Positions 31,301-46,100 of a stretch of 64,000 bases of DNA are shown here, one piece after another (the first letter of the stretch is position 1; every line of letters starts with the position of its first letter). The translations under genes were made by a program, and so were the position numbers. The stretch is from the NCBI RefSeq assembly GCF_047663525.1, contig NC_092590.1, positions 17,978,001 through 18,042,000 of the forward strand, in the 5' to 3' direction. The notes under the pieces are model-generated. The model was not told the origin of the DNA and searched no databases. It saw only the letters and a program-made list of their open reading frames with translations. Source of the stretch: Anas platyrhynchos (Eukaryota; Chordata; Aves; Anseriformes; Anatidae).

Positions 31301-34300
31301 CTACTTCCACAGCGTTTTCTATGCTACTAGTCATCCCCAAACCCACAACATTTTCATTATAATCACAGACCGACTTAACTTCTACACATTGCCTCATTGT
31401 CCTTCCTTCCTTCTGATATACACAAAAGAAATGTCAAATTCCCAATTTCTAGGAGCATGCTGAAAGCCACTATTCCAAACTCTTCCACATGTGCCCATTC
31501 CTGCCAGCTTTCAGGGGCACTTTGCATTCACAGGGTGAGATACAGGTCTCTGCCAGGCTGCCATCCTTAAAGTGTCAATCGAACAGCATGCTGGTACACA
31601 ACCAGGTGTAGAACTCATCACTTAGAGCATATATGAGAAAATAACAGGTGACAAGGTGGAGATGAATCGTCATGCTACAGCATCAAGGACAAGCGACAGA
31701 TCCTGCAGTTGTTGCTCCAAGATGCAGAAAGAACTGACAGTCCTGTGCAGGCAGGATTAGACTTGACCAGGTATTTAAGTACATGTTTTAATCCATTTTT
31801 AAAGAGATGTCAGACTTCACCTTTAAGATGCACCTTCCACCTTCCACACCAGCACTGCTGAAGGCAGGAGCATGCCGTGGGCAGGTATCAACCAGGGCAT
31901 GCTGCTCTGGCTCTGCAGCACACAGCAGCAGAACCTGAAGATCTCCTCTCTGCTCAACATCGGGTATGTCTATAGTACCCTTGGCATTTTTTCCTTTCTC
32001 ATCATGTGCTCTTTTCTCACTTAATTGCTATTGCTTTTAACAGGAGGAAAATCTCACTATAAAAACAAAACAAAACAAAACAAAAAACACAACTGATCAA
32101 GGAACTCAGCATTGTGTGTAAGACTTTTTCTAAAGTGGATTTTCATCCCATTTACACTGAAGACTTTCAAGCCAGTAACAACAGTTTTAAAGCATCCTCG
32201 TAGGCACTGACAAACGACTTCCCTGTGACTGAGCAGGATTTCTAATCTAAACAGGATTTTCTCATCTGTGCAAAGTGTAAGGTCATGTTCATTAGACAGA
32301 AGGAAGTGAAAAGGCTTTTAAGGGCCAGGAAAAGGGCTCAGAGACTCTTAATGCTAATTAAAATAATAGAGTTTTCCCAGGCTTAAAAAGCCCTCACTTA
32401 CTGTCATTGAAGATTGCTTCTGCTCTTTTCCTCTCCACATCTGAAACAACAAAAAAAAAGTCAGTGTAAGGTCAGGACAGCACAGACAAGATTTATCTCC
32501 TCCATGGCCATCCTACCCTATGGCTGCTCGAGTACCAGGCATCATGAGAAGCAGAGCAGATGGGGGCTGCTGTAGAAGCCAGTGCAATTCATAAGTGGTC
32601 ACGATCTTGCACTGGCTAGTGCATTCCTCTCTGCAGTGCAGTTTGCTGTTCTCTGGCCAGACAATATCCTCTGGAGCTACCACTCTAGTTGCCAGCAATC
32701 CAGGGGATAATCACAGTCTTTTTACCATTTTTAAATTGTCCAGAAATTCTTGTACAGCATACACAACTTCACAGTCTGTGACTGGAGCTTTCCTCAACAG
32801 ATCCCTGTCCTTATCTACTTGATTTTTATTTTCTCTTTGCAGCTACACAGAATGTTATCTAGCTTCGATCCAAAGCCACACCAAGCCAGGAGGAGTCTCT
32901 TTTGAATGCAAAGGGCTCTGGATCATACTTGTTGCCTACCGTGCTCTTGCAACTTGTGTTTTGCTTGTGGGCTTGACGCTCGTGGTATGCAGGGTGAATT
33001 GCATGTTTGCAATCCACCATTACTAGATACATACTCCATCATTTCCTAACAAGACAATAAGCAGCTTGTGATATAAAAAGGAAGCAAAAAGAACTGCAGT
33101 GTACATACAGTTTGACTGCAGGGAATGTTACAGAGGAAAGGCAGTGGTAGGGCTGACGTACATGCATCCAACTGCTGCTTTTTGTTAGAACAGGAGATGA
33201 ATTATAACTGAAAATTTATATAGTGACGGTCTTATTCACCATATATGGGAACTGTTCTCATGATAAAGGTTTACTGGTGGGCAAGCAGCAATTTGTGAGG
33301 TCCCCTGTCAGTAAAAGTGTTCACTTGCACGTTCTCAACTACTATGACAGAGAATGGAGAAAACCTTACAGTACGGGTAATTCCGTGTTTCAGGAATGCT
33401 TGTTGTACTCCAAGAATTTCCATGCATAACACTGCTGTCTGTTGCCAATATTCCTTAGATCAAAATGTAATAATATCAAATAGTAAAATCTAGGGGATCC
33501 CAGCAAGGGGATTCAGCAGTGCTACAAATTTCTGTAAGTTAAAAAGTAATGAAGAAACAGGAGCTGAGCCATGCTAAAGAACTATCTGCTTCACCTATGT
33601 GGTTATACTGGCAAAAAGTGCTTTGAAAGGAATCTGGCCCTACTTATTTATTTGAACCATGCTAAAAATCCAATAGTTTCCTGGAAATTCATACTACATT
33701 CAATACTAATTGAATACTAATTAGGGTCATTCTAATATTGTATAGCAGGAAAATGGTAAGAAACCAACAAATGTAACCAACAATGAAAGCACACTTTTTG
33801 CCTTTGAGTGCAGTATTGATTATTTTTATTTTTTAACTCCTCTCTGGGTGGAGAGACATTTACCTCATAAGGCCTAATTATAAAGCCTGCAGTCAATTAT
33901 TAATACTTGCATTATGTTGCAAAGCTAATCAAGGAGACAAAAGAAGCAACCAGCTGGTTCCAGCACAGTGCCGGAAGCAATTCAATCGGTATGTTCTTGC
34001 TGCACTGAGTTTTTGCTGTGAATCACGCAGCCGTTCTGCAAGGCACCTGTCTATATCTCTGTTGGCTTTTTTTATGAGGCACCTGAAATAAAACTAAAAA
34101 TTTTCTGTATGTGTATCCCATACTGTGAGCTGGAACAGAGGTATCAAAGAAAACACCACAAGGGGGAAAACAACAACAACAAAAAACCACCTGGCAAAAG
34201 CAGGTGTTAACAGACCTGGGAACACATCATGCAGATTAGGACAGGTGAAATTAAGGGCTCAAAATTAAGGACACAGGACTTAAAACCAAATTCAGAGCAC

Positions 34301-37300
34301 ATGTACAACTTTGGAAACCAGAGCTGACGTGATTTTCAGATAAGCTGAACCCACAGTATGTACCATCAAAAGCAGGGAACACTTTGGGTTACATGATATT
34401 TCTGGGGGAAACAAACAAACAAAACAAACAAACAAAAAAACAGGTTACTTGCTGGTTTACCTCACTTGGGGATTGCTTTCATTTGTCACCATCAAAAAAT
34501 GTTGACATTTTTTACCTGGTCAACAGCCACAGATGTTCATTGTGCCAACCAACATACTGCAAGCCCTGCCTTGAAGCAAGCACTTGTAAGGCATGAGATA
34601 ATTTCTCTGCCCTGCTCATTTACTAGTTGCCCTAGTTGTTTGCACTACCAACAAAAAGCATCAATTAGTAACAATTAAAATGTCATATCTCATCCCAACC
34701 ACATAGGGCTGCAAAAATAGTTGTTTGTGCTGCATTTAGGAAAACAGTCTTCAGGCTTCCACTGTAAACAAGAACAAGTTAAACTTGAATATGCAAACTT
34801 ACCTGCAAAATGGAACTTGCTATTAAATTAAAGCTTGCCCAACTTAAGCGAAAACTAATGGTTAAATTAAAATCACAGCAATCTATTGAAATATGGCTTA
34901 GGGAAAGCACACTTCAGAAGAGGCCCCTGTTTTCCAGCTGGATGATCAGTTAAAACAGTTATTTTGTTTACTCAGTTAACTAAATTATCTTTGAACACAC
35001 CTAAATTACCGGCTTCAATTTCCTATGAATGAGAATAGTGACTTGGTACAGTTATTATTTGAGATTAATATTAGCTAATATCTTATTTTTACTGCTGAAT
35101 ATACACGTTTAAGCAAGAATGGAAAGAAAAGGAGAGTAACTAAAAGCAGGAGAGCTGCCTAATTTTGATATTGTTTATATGCAATAGCCAGTTAAGGCCA
35201 GGATTCCTAAAGGACTTCAGTGCCCAAAGCCTGCATGTCTATTTGGCAACCATCTAAATGTTGGCAGGTTTGTACCTAACTGCAGAGTGAATGCGACCAC
35301 TCCTCTCCAAGGGACTCAGAGATTCCTACAGAAAAATGTGCTTGCATTGTCTTGTCTCTAATTAACTTCAGTGTCACAGCATCAGAAAGGTTAATTTTGT
35401 GTCCACTGTCCTATTTCACTTGAGTTACAGAAAACAGTGATTACATTAAAGGGAAAATAACAGTCAGAACCCCTTAATGACATAAATGGAGCAGACATTA
35501 CATTGAAGAAGTTCAATCAAGGCAAGAAAATGCATTACTAGAGGATACCGGGCATTTTCAGTTTAGAAAGGGCCAGAGAGGCCTTCAAAATCAGAGGTGA
35601 AAAAGCTGCTTCAAAAACCTGATACAGCTTTACCAGGACAATTACCTAATTTTTCACAGATGCTAATTTCCACAAGCAGCTTTATTTTCTTTCAAGGCTT
35701 CCAACTGCAGATTTCTATATGCCATAATGTAACCACTAGCTTCAAAGGCAAACTGCATGGTCTGTGTTCATCACATAACTAATGTTTAAATTGTTTTCTC
35801 CCACAGAGAAGACATGGTAGGGATTATCTTAAATGGGGTAATGAGAGGATAAAAGGATTTAAAATGTAAAAATAAATAAATAAATAAAGTCCTAATAGCA
35901 CTTCAGTACTAATACTTGGACATTTTCTTGGACATGCATTTGAAGCAAAGCTTTGTGCCATGCATCAGAGGAAGCATCCTCTACTGCCCCTTGTCACTTT
36001 GATAACATAAGTCCTTCAAAGACAGGGAATTACAGAATTCTCAGATGCATCAGAAACAGTGGGATCACCTATTTTGACGTTATTTAGGGTAACAGCAGTA
36101 CATGTAGCCAAAAAAAGATCCCTGGCAAGTTTCAGCAGTTCACCAACCTTGGGCAGCCAAGAGGAGTGCCACAGAGTGAATCTGTCCCATAGTGCAGTTA
36201 GAGAGAGGGATAGTGTCTCTCCCCTAATGCTCTTTAATTACGTTAAAGACTGCGAAGGCCCCAGGTACTGGGGTGAAATGGGAATTAGAGCAGTCCTTCA
36301 GGGTGAGAGGCTAAGTCCTGTTCCAAGAACTGTACCTGAAAGGAAACACAGCAGTGTCCCGAAAGCTGGCAACCCACAAGCACTTTGGGCTCATCAGGGA
36401 AGTCTCACTCCTCCGTGGTTACATCGTGCACACAAAACAACTTCCTACTAATATTCCTACATTCTCTCCATTCCCTCAGCAGGAATTACCTCCCTAGGGT
36501 TAAGCGCCCTTGTGGAAGTAGGTACATAGGTAAGGTAGGTAAGCACAGCTTAGGTAGAGATGATGCAATTCTCATTCCTCCAGTAGGGGAGAGTAACCCG
36601 GTAGAGACAAGACAAAAGCTGTGTACCTCTAATTGTCCCTGTCACCCTGCCCTTCCCTCCCTACTCATGTCCACGGGACCTGTCCTAGCATGCATGACTT
36701 CCCCCCATCTCCGCCTTCATCCACAACTTAATTCCTCTCCGTTTCCTGATTAAGACAACAATCCTTGTCTTTCATGGAATTTTGTAGCTCCAAAACTGGT
36801 AATAATCATCCCCTCCTGAAGGATGAACAAATCTTTAGTTCAATAATATCCCTCCAGTGTGAGGATAACATGCCATATGTTGTCAGATGTCCAGTGAAGA
36901 CACATGCATGGTGATATATAAGTGCAGATTCATCCAAACCAAGCATCAACTTCATCACTATCAATGAAAATAGAGGGATTTTTGTGTGTGTGTTTTTCAG
37001 TCTGCTGTATTGAGCCAGGAAGCCCCCGGAACTCTTACTGTTCAGGATCAGACACAAGCCTAGCACGAACAGAGAGCTGGTTTATTCCCCAAGCCTTTTG
37101 GGGAAGATAATAAGACTTGCAAATATTGAAACCTGCCGCCTTATGCTAGGGTAATGGCATCAAAGTGGGGGAATGTAGGATCCCCGCTGTGTTTCTCAAT
37201 GTGTTGATACATGTCCTGTTCTACTACCGCAGGCTGCTGTTGCGGCTTGTACAAGTGGCAAGTACAAAAAAATAAGCACAGACTGCCACAGACATTCTTT

Positions 37301-40300
37301 GAGCCACAACTTGATGAAACGTACCTCAATAATCCAGGTCAGACACTCATCTGCATGTCTCCCAAAGAAGACTTGATAAAGAAATGAGAATCCATCTCAC
37401 CAGGTTCTGTACTTTGCAAGGAGCTTTGGCAAGTACCAGGTGCCAGATAAACAGAAATAATAACAGTTGACTTGTTGATCAAAACCAATTCGTGACTCAT
37501 TGTTCACGGTCAAAACCCTTGGCTGTGAGACAGATGGGAATACTTCCTACTCACTGCGAACAGTGCCAGTGATCTTGCAACCAGTTTCTTTCTGACGTCA
37601 AGAGTACATTCCCAAAAATACCTTTTGAGAGACTTCCAACCTACCTGGCAAGGGGAAATAGGCTGGCAAGCTGCTCTACACTTTGCCTAATAGAGATGCA
37701 GGCTATGAGGTGACTACTTCTAATCAGGAAACCCTGAGGAAAGAAAAAATCAGCCTTGTAGATCTCTTTGGTGCCAGAACTATACAGAGGACAAACTGCG
37801 ACACCTTCTTTCTATACAAGTGGAAGAGCAAGTTCTAACTTGGGTGTTTCTAAGTCAACTGTGATTTGACATCTTATTCTGCCAGCCTTTCCATTGGTCT
37901 TGGAGAAGATAGGACTTTGCTAGTTTCTCCACTGAAAAATATTTGGGTGGACAAACCCAACTGGAAACAAACAAAGAGATCTCCATCACCTCCCATTTTT
38001 TATCAGAGCTATAGTGGATGTCTAGAAATATCATTGTTCTTGGCTAGGAGACTAAGTAAACTATGGCTAAACAAGAAAGTAGGGAATTCAATAATAACAA
38101 CACACCTGAAGACACCCCAATAACAACGTATTTTTGCAGCTCTGTTTAAAGGACATCAACTGTTTAGTGATGATACAAAATAAAAGACAGTATTATTCTG
38201 CCTTTTTTCCTTTGTTTTGCACACACTATTTTTCCACATCTATGCCATCCACCTTCTTTGGTTTTCACCTCCCAAAAAAAAGTGAACTCATAAAATATCA
38301 TCAGCTTGGATTCCATCTCCTCAAAGCTCTTTATTCCCAGTCCCTGGAACAAAGGGGCAAGCAAGATCCTGTGTTGGCAAAATACTTACTTCTGTGCTTC
38401 TGCCCTGGACCACTAGTGTTGCACCCAGTTTGAAGGCAGTTTATTGGAGCTGATCCCCAAAGCAAACACTTTTGAGTGAAGTGCAAGTTGAGACATGGTG
38501 TTGAACAACAAGACGATTAGATCCTGGGAGGAAGACTTACTCATTCGCCTTATCAGACCCTCCTAGCATGCCATGTAAATAAGTGCCTGACCTGGATTTG
38601 TTCAACTAGTTAGCTGTGCTCACCTAAGGTAAGCTATATTATTGCCCCCCCAAATTAGAATCTTTTGATAAGGGGATTATAATGAAAAGGTTAAGGGTTT
38701 TTTAGAAGCCATCATGAAAAAGTTCTGGGATTGCCTCAAGATAAATAGGGATTCCAGTTGGTAAAACTATCAAACTTACAATGAAGCAGATGTCCGAAAG
38801 GTTCTGCAGAACGTGGAACAACCTAGGGCTTCTCAGCTTTCCTTGGCTTAAGTATTAGTACTGCACAGGATATATTAGAAGGGAGAAAGAAAACGGAAAT
38901 ACAAAACCTAGATCCCTCTCTGGACTTCCAGGACCTCTTGTAAGTTGTCTCTTCTACCAGGTGTGGGGAAGAAGGATGAACTTTGTAAGTTGAGACCTTC
39001 TCTTCCTCAGAAAGTGCAGGAGTGCTCCATTCTGTACTCTCTGCCTGAGTCAACCTCATTTTCTTAAATGGCACAGCCAACTGGAGCTTGCCTAAACCTC
39101 ACAGCGCTGTTGAAATCGGATTAGCAAAGAAAGATCTAAATTTTGTTGCTGTCTCCTAGAAATGGCAAGATAGTGTTTATGTTCCTTTGTGTCATGGGTA
39201 ACAATTGCACAATGCTAGTCCTGTAGTGAGTAGCAGACCTATGGAGTCAGTGTTTTATGGTTAACCTGGGACAGCCAAGAAAAGCAACAGGAAGTTTATC
39301 ATACAACTTAATCAAAGTAACACCAAGATGCCATCTTTTACTGAAACCAAATATTTAATAAAAACATAGTGATTCATTTGTATCAGCTAATTTTTTAACT
39401 AGCAACTAATCATAGAATCACAGAATATTACTGTAACAGCCCTGGTGCAGTTCAAGGTCAACTAAAACAGCTCTGAAGCACTTCTCTCATTTACCAGACT
39501 GAATATAAACAACTAACCAGATAACTTGATGAGATCACAGTTATTCTTAACAAGCATTTTTGTACTTCTTCCAGTTTTGTCCTTTAACCAAGGCATCAAA
39601 TTAAGATTCATTAAGCCATGGCCTGACCAGCATTAAAAAAAAAAAACAACAAACACAAAACACAACTACTGAAAACAAAACACAAGCCTTTCAGTCTCTT
39701 TGGTTGATGGTCACACACTATTTCTATCTGGAAGGAAGCAGAAAAGTGGTGCTTCTTTGCCCAGACGGATGCTACCCATCATCCCAAGCCACCCCAATGG
39801 TTTGGCTGGTTGGGCCATTAAGAAACAAAGGTCGTTTGACAGCTCATATTTGAGTTTCCCTGCACTGCTGCATCTTGCCCATTTCAAGCACCAAGAGGCA
39901 GAACAAGGGGTTGCTCCTGATCATTTCTGAGTGGGAAGAAGCCTGGATCCATCCAGAATAGCAATTGACCTATGATTCCTGTTCATTCAACACAGCTGTC
40001 TGGTCTCTCTGCATCTTTGCTGGCTTAAGTGGTCTGCAAGGAATTGTGATCCCCCCACCAAGAATTATTTTTTCCCAATACATGTACTGTTTCCCCACAA
40101 AGTTTCCCCATGCATAGTTTCTGCAATTTCAGGCTCCTCAAAGATGGAAAGACCTAAGGAGCATGTTTGTTTGCATTGCTGTGTACTGAAGCACTGTGGT
40201 GAGGCTCCTACTCTACCCTGACAGGAGCGTGAAGTTGATATTGCAAGTCTGGAGGAAGAGCAAAACTGTACGGAGAGGCCACAAAGCATCTGCTCCTGTC

Positions 40301-43150
40301 TATCTTTATTTAAAAGACTTAGGTGAGCTCTATACAGTGCCACTGATTTTGTTCCTACTTAACATCAGGGAAGACTCAATCTCAGTAACAGCCGTCATCA
40401 TAAGGGAAAAACAAGTCCCATCAATGAGAAGAGCACAAGAACTAGATTTAAGAGAGATGCAATATACTTACTTGAGACAGTAGAAGACCTGACAATTATT
40501 CGCAGGGGTCCGGTGTATTTTCTCAGGCCCCTCCGTAAGATCCTTTCAACTCTTTCTCGCAGTGCTTCTTTGCAATCCGTGGAGGAGAACCAGAATGTGA
40601 GCAAAGTTTCTGCCACCACACCATCAGCATCTGGACTGCAAACCAACAAAACAGTCTGGTTACCTCCAGCCTATTTTGGCTTTCTTAGTTTTCATCTTAT
40701 CTCTTCTAGCAATAGCAATGTAGCAAAGGATGAGACACATGCTTGAACATTTTGCACATTTTTCAGAGTATAATTTGCTAAAAGAAATCCAAGCATCTGC
40801 TGAATTGCCTAATGTTCCTTAGGATACGTCAGGGCATGATGTTTTCTATAAGTGGCCAGACCAATGTTATAATCCTGGAATCTAAAAAGCAGTGACTGAT
40901 TACATGTTTGGGATGCAAGAAAAGGATGGAATGAACTGATTTGATCGCTATGGAAAGTCGGATATGCAGTACTTCAGAAGCATAAGGCAGATGGTTAATT
41001 GTATCTGGACAGACCTTTCCAGGGTCCTGTATGTGCACAGAAGAAAAATCTTAAATTGCCATTCAAAAAGGTATTTGAGGAAAGGCCAGAGACTATCCAA
41101 CTTAATTCTCACCACCGCAGCCTCATGAGAGATGTGAGTATCTGCTTGGACATTCCTGGGAGAAAATGTGATTGATAACCTCACATCATGCAACAGTGAA
41201 TGACACTCAGCAGCATCTCCCACAGTCTACTTATCACAGTTCAAAAGATGAATAAAAAAGGAGCCTTTTACATCTCACGGGAGAGTATGAGCTGCAGTCA
41301 TGCTGGGACACACAGTTCCACATTGGCCGCTGTAAATCCCACATGTGATCAGAAGAAAGGACAGGAATATACAAAGGACTGAATTCATTCAAAAGTAGTA
41401 CTTATTTCTCCTTAGACAGAGCACCAGACATTGCAAGAGATGGAGTGCTAGACTACAAACACTGAAGTGTCTAATCTCACATATTAAATCTTGCTCTACG
41501 CTTGCAGATGGTTTTATCCTCGGTCATTACTCAGGGAAGATAAGAATGTGTACCAAGAACCTTCTTTCCTCTGCTTCTTTCTACCTGAGCCAAGAATGGC
41601 ACAACCTACAAGAGATAGAATCTCAGTTACTTCGCATTTCATGCAGAGTGAGCTAAAAGTGGGTTGCTCTGTCTTAAACATCATTCAAATAGGAAAGTGA
41701 AAGAGAAGCTCTTCCAGTTACATCTCACTGCCTTGGACAGTTGTATTTATGTAGAGGAAAAACAATTAAAAATAGAAAGCAAGTAGCTTATACACACATC
41801 ATGTAATCAGCCTTTGATAGTAGAAAAGAACATGCACCAGAACAGAACAGATATTCCTGTATTGCCAGTGAAGGGCAACAAAAAGTCCATGGGTTAGTAG
41901 CCCACCGTAGTATGCAAAAGTGCTTCATAGCTGAGCAGAAAGACACATTCCTTGCCTCAGGGATATCGTATTTGAGACCGAGTAGCTATATGTGAACTTT
42001 CCAACAGGCTGTTTTTTCCCGTAGTGCCAATTTCAGCATGACTGCCACTCCATTTATTTTCCAGATATTATCTGATTCAACTGTGGGTGTTGCTTTGCAT
42101 TTCTGAGGTGTTCCCTCACCTCTCCCCCCCACTCCTCTTCCTGTGCTGTGCCACGCTGGAATTACCATATCAACTCTTGCAAGCACACCACACCTCTCAA
42201 AACCCTCAGGTAAGTACAGACTGCCTTGAATCACTCACTGTATAACGAAAGTCCAGAGCCAAAGGCACCTAGTCAAGACATACTTTGGCTTTCTTAGTAA
42301 GCAGTGGGGATTCTTGCTAATGTATTGCTTATGCTAAACGAAAAATATGCACAGTGCTTTCCAAAGAAATTCACAACAATGACCCTGATTAGGAGAGCTT
42401 GCATTCTAAGCACCTGAATAGCCATGAAGCTTGTGGGAAGAACTCTGTCTTATTAGGCTAAAAGATATATTTGAAGAAACAAATGAGTTTTATCGCATAC
42501 AAGTCTTGCATCCAGCACAACAAACCTCACAGCAGGTACCTCAGTCTGTTCTTGGGAACAAGACATGAAAGATACTACTTCTCCCTACTGATTGACCTGT
42601 CAGATCTTTAAACCACTTTGTCTACACTTACAACACACGTCAGTCTCTAAAACATTCCTAAAGCTACATTCAAATAACAACTTGTATGATTTGCCTAAGT
42701 GGGAGTTAAGCCAGGATAGAGTGGGAGCCCAGATTCCACAAACCGTGGAAGAACAAGGAGAGATACATTCACAGCAGTAAGATCTTTGGGGCTGCTGTCA
42801 TTAGTCTTGCATCTTTGATATGCGATTATTAAGACACAAAGCTCACTTATGGAGTGCTGTGCACTCAAGAAAAAGACCTTAGTATTACAATAGGGATTTC
42901 TATGGAAATGGTCACTATCAGTAGTCAACAGTAGTCAAAAACACCTATCAAAAGCTAGATACTACTGGCAAATAGAGATAAAATAAAAATAAAATAAAAC
43001 AAAACAAGAAAATAATTGCAATATCATAATCCCAGCAACTGTTCTGACCCCTTTATCTCAAAGAGCAGGAGCAGATTCAGAGCAAGGCAACAAGAAACAC
43101 CTCCTGCAAGGAATGGCTGAGCAGACTGGAACTTTCTCTCTCTCTCTCTC

Positions 43151-43181
<31 letters not shown>

Positions 43182-46100
43182 GTTGATTGAGAGAGAGAGA
43201 GAGAATAGCCCTAGCTGGACCTGGTGCCTGGTGAGCATTTCATAACATCTCAATTGTATGCCTTTTCTTTTTTTTAAACAATCTCACATACCTCACTCTG
43301 ACTAAGCGTGAACGGACGTATTTTTTCCTTAAAATGGAATTGTGAAATGTCTTGTCCATCTGTTGAAAAAAGAAAAATAGAAATTAACAACAAAAAAACA
43401 GGGGAGAGGGATGCACTGCTGGAACAAGAATTTGGAAAAAACATACTTAGTTACAAAATCACAGATTACAGAGCCTCAGAAACATAATCCAGCCCAACCT
43501 CTACATAAGATTTGTCACAGACTTTGCTCTGCTATTCCTCATTTTAGCTGAGGCACATCACAAAAAGCTAGCTTGTTTTTCTCAATATCCTATGGCTACA
43601 TCAGTGTTCCACTAGACTACCCTCCTATCCACTGCTAGGCATAATTAGGGATGTTTATAAACATCCGGAAACATGCTGCAGCAACCTCCCCAAGCATATC
43701 CTTCTCAAAAAGGCTTACAGAAAGGATACAGCATGCTGTGCACTGCACTGAACCTCTCTTGTAGCCATTTTTTGATAGAACATTTATCTTTGCTTTAAAT
43801 TTCTATAGGACTAAGGATATCAGTGATCTCAAACTACAGCCCTCCCCTAGACATCCTTGCTATTTGCCACATGCTATTCTCACCTGAAATAGGAAGCCTT
43901 GGACTTGTTTTATAACTTTTGAGTATTAGGAATCAATGCCCATATGACATCTTGGCTGGTATCTGCTTAACCACATCCTGCTTAAGGCTGAATGTTGTCT
44001 CAGGATTGCGTGACCAGTCTGAGACAATGCAGTGTGATATAACAGGGCAAGAAATTCTGCCAGGAATAGTTTGGGATCACTGTGGTATTGAGAAACAGCA
44101 AAGTCACAAGTGAGTTATGCAGTTCCTTGTACCAGCAAGACCCAGGAAATCAAATGCATACACCCTGTAAACATCGAACGTGTTACAGGAAAAATAAATA
44201 AATAAATAAATAAAGTAGAAATGCTTTACAAACTCATATCAGTTTTTTATTTTGGTTTGGTTGTTTGTATTTTTTTTAGCGCATAAAGGCTGTTTGATTC
44301 AGAACCAAGCCTTCGCATTTTCAGCCCTTAAAAAAAAAGAAAAGTAGAAAAAAAATCAAAGTTCTGGTAATGTATTTCAGATTCAGAAACAAGAAATCTG
44401 GTGTGATTCTCACAAATCTCCTCTTTTCAACCTTGGCTTCTGTAAGACAAAGCCTGACATTGCTATGTATAGAATAATTTCAAGATTGAAACTGCCTTAT
44501 TTTGAGTGATTTTAAGGTGAAAAGCATACGCTAGGGGGAACAAAAACATTCTTGGTCACACACTGGGCTGGTATCTTACTGTTACTAACAGTTAACCTGA
44601 AATTACTTAGGAATTCAGAGAACCAGAGAAAACTCTATGGAAAAAGATATAGTGGACAGGTATCAAGTGCAACAAGCTACTGCATATGCAAAATGCATTG
44701 CATACGTGCATTTAGACATTACGAATAGGCATACATTCAGAAATTCATAATAGTTTCATGTTGCCTGTAATTCTGAAGCCTGTTTCTCTCGCCCCCTCTC
44801 CACACTTCGGATATTGGAAGTATTTGTCCTCAGACAAAATGAGGATTTTTTTGTTTTTAAATATGTCATACTATTTGCTTGTACTTCCTGTAACAATTTC
44901 AGATGCTTCACTGATGACTGTGTTAGCAGAAGGACGTGCTGCTAGCTTCATGGCACGTGTTATCTTCAGCTACACTGCCTCCAAAGATTTTAAGATCTTT
45001 GGGGCAGAGATTTTGCAGAGCACAAAGCACCATGCAAACGAGAGAGAGCTTTGAGCTGTGCTGCTGTACATGTCAAGCCTCTACATTGCAAAAGAGAAAA
45101 GCAAAAGCAGGCACGTTTTACACTTGGGGAAGAATTTGCAATCTCTTGCAAGGGAGGGTGAAGTTAATGCGACCTGTCTGAAACCTGTATCTCCTCCTGG
45201 TGATTATATTTTCAATCCATCTGTATTCTCTCATCTCAGACAATGCAAGTGTTTTTGCTACACTTGCCACTTGCATTTCTATAACAGAAATGTGGATCCT
45301 TGCTTCTGCTCCTCATTCTCTTGCACACATTTGCTACAGCCTGAGCAGTTCATATTATTTACTCGAGCCACGTTCAGCTTTCTCCTCATCCTGGACCACT
45401 TCCTAGATGTTCTCTGCAGACTGGTCAGGAACACTATGTCCTGTGGCAGAGGGATTTTCAGTGACATCAGAGAAAAAACTATTGCACACAACACTTCTTT
45501 ACAAAAAAAAAAAAAAAGTATAAATATCTAAGGAGTCCAAATGCAATTGAACTATCAGCAACAGATACTGTTTTCAGGAAGTTCAAAAGGGATGCTGGAG
45601 TTATTTTATGGAGGAACAGTAAGTGTTTGATTTAAAATGATACCAACATTACTGGATTTGTGTTATTTCCATGCTCTTTCACAATTTTGTATCTCAACAA
45701 GAAAGGAATCTATCTTCCTGTTACACACTGTCACTAATTTTCTCCCTCTTAGGATTTGCCTTAGTTCTACATCACCAATAGATCGAAAACACCAAGTGGG
45801 GAGTGTTTGTCTCTAGCTACCCTTACAGACTCTTCAACACCTTCAAACCTTACCAGGATTTTTTTTCCACTTTTGTAACCTGCCATATCTTATTGGGAAA
45901 GGCATGCTAGCCAAATGTCTGCTCTGTGGCCCCTCTCACCCTGCTGATAAATTAACTTGACAGATATGAATCTGTCCCAAATGTACCCTTTTATATTCAT
46001 ACAGAGTTTACATTAAGAGGAAAAAAAATCAGAGAGATGCCTTCTGATAATAGCTCGCAAGGATTAATTGTCTGTCCCACATTTTTACCATAAATCATCT

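Larger units (their letters stand above)
28985..32401 (-). other. TMPRSS11E-like intron 6
   Basis: 3.4 kb holding the CR1 at 30541-31131, an A run near 30123-30138 and a CAAAA repeat at 32061-32088. Open frames on both strands at 29375-29761 have no feature I recognise. Confidence 0.8.
32441..40471 (-). other. TMPRSS11E-like intron 5
   Basis: 8.0 kb. It contains AAAC-type repeats at 34409-34441, an AAAT repeat at 35870-35888, a degraded CR1 tail at 39408-39480, and a somewhat GC-richer stretch at about 36.0-37.7 kb with a purine tract that might be a retroviral remnant (see findings). No extra exon recognised. Confidence 0.75.

Noticed and set aside
40513..40746. Plus-strand open frame near 40.6 kb
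   Set aside because: Antisense shadow of protease exon 5.
43292..43359. Met at the start of exon 4 as a possible translation start
   Set aside because: The exon joins in phase 0 to exon 3, and the encoded SEA-domain segment continues across the junction, so the Met is internal.
43450..43520. Possible CR1 tail (ATCACAGATTACAGAG...)
   Set aside because: Similarity is too short and too diverged to call with confidence.
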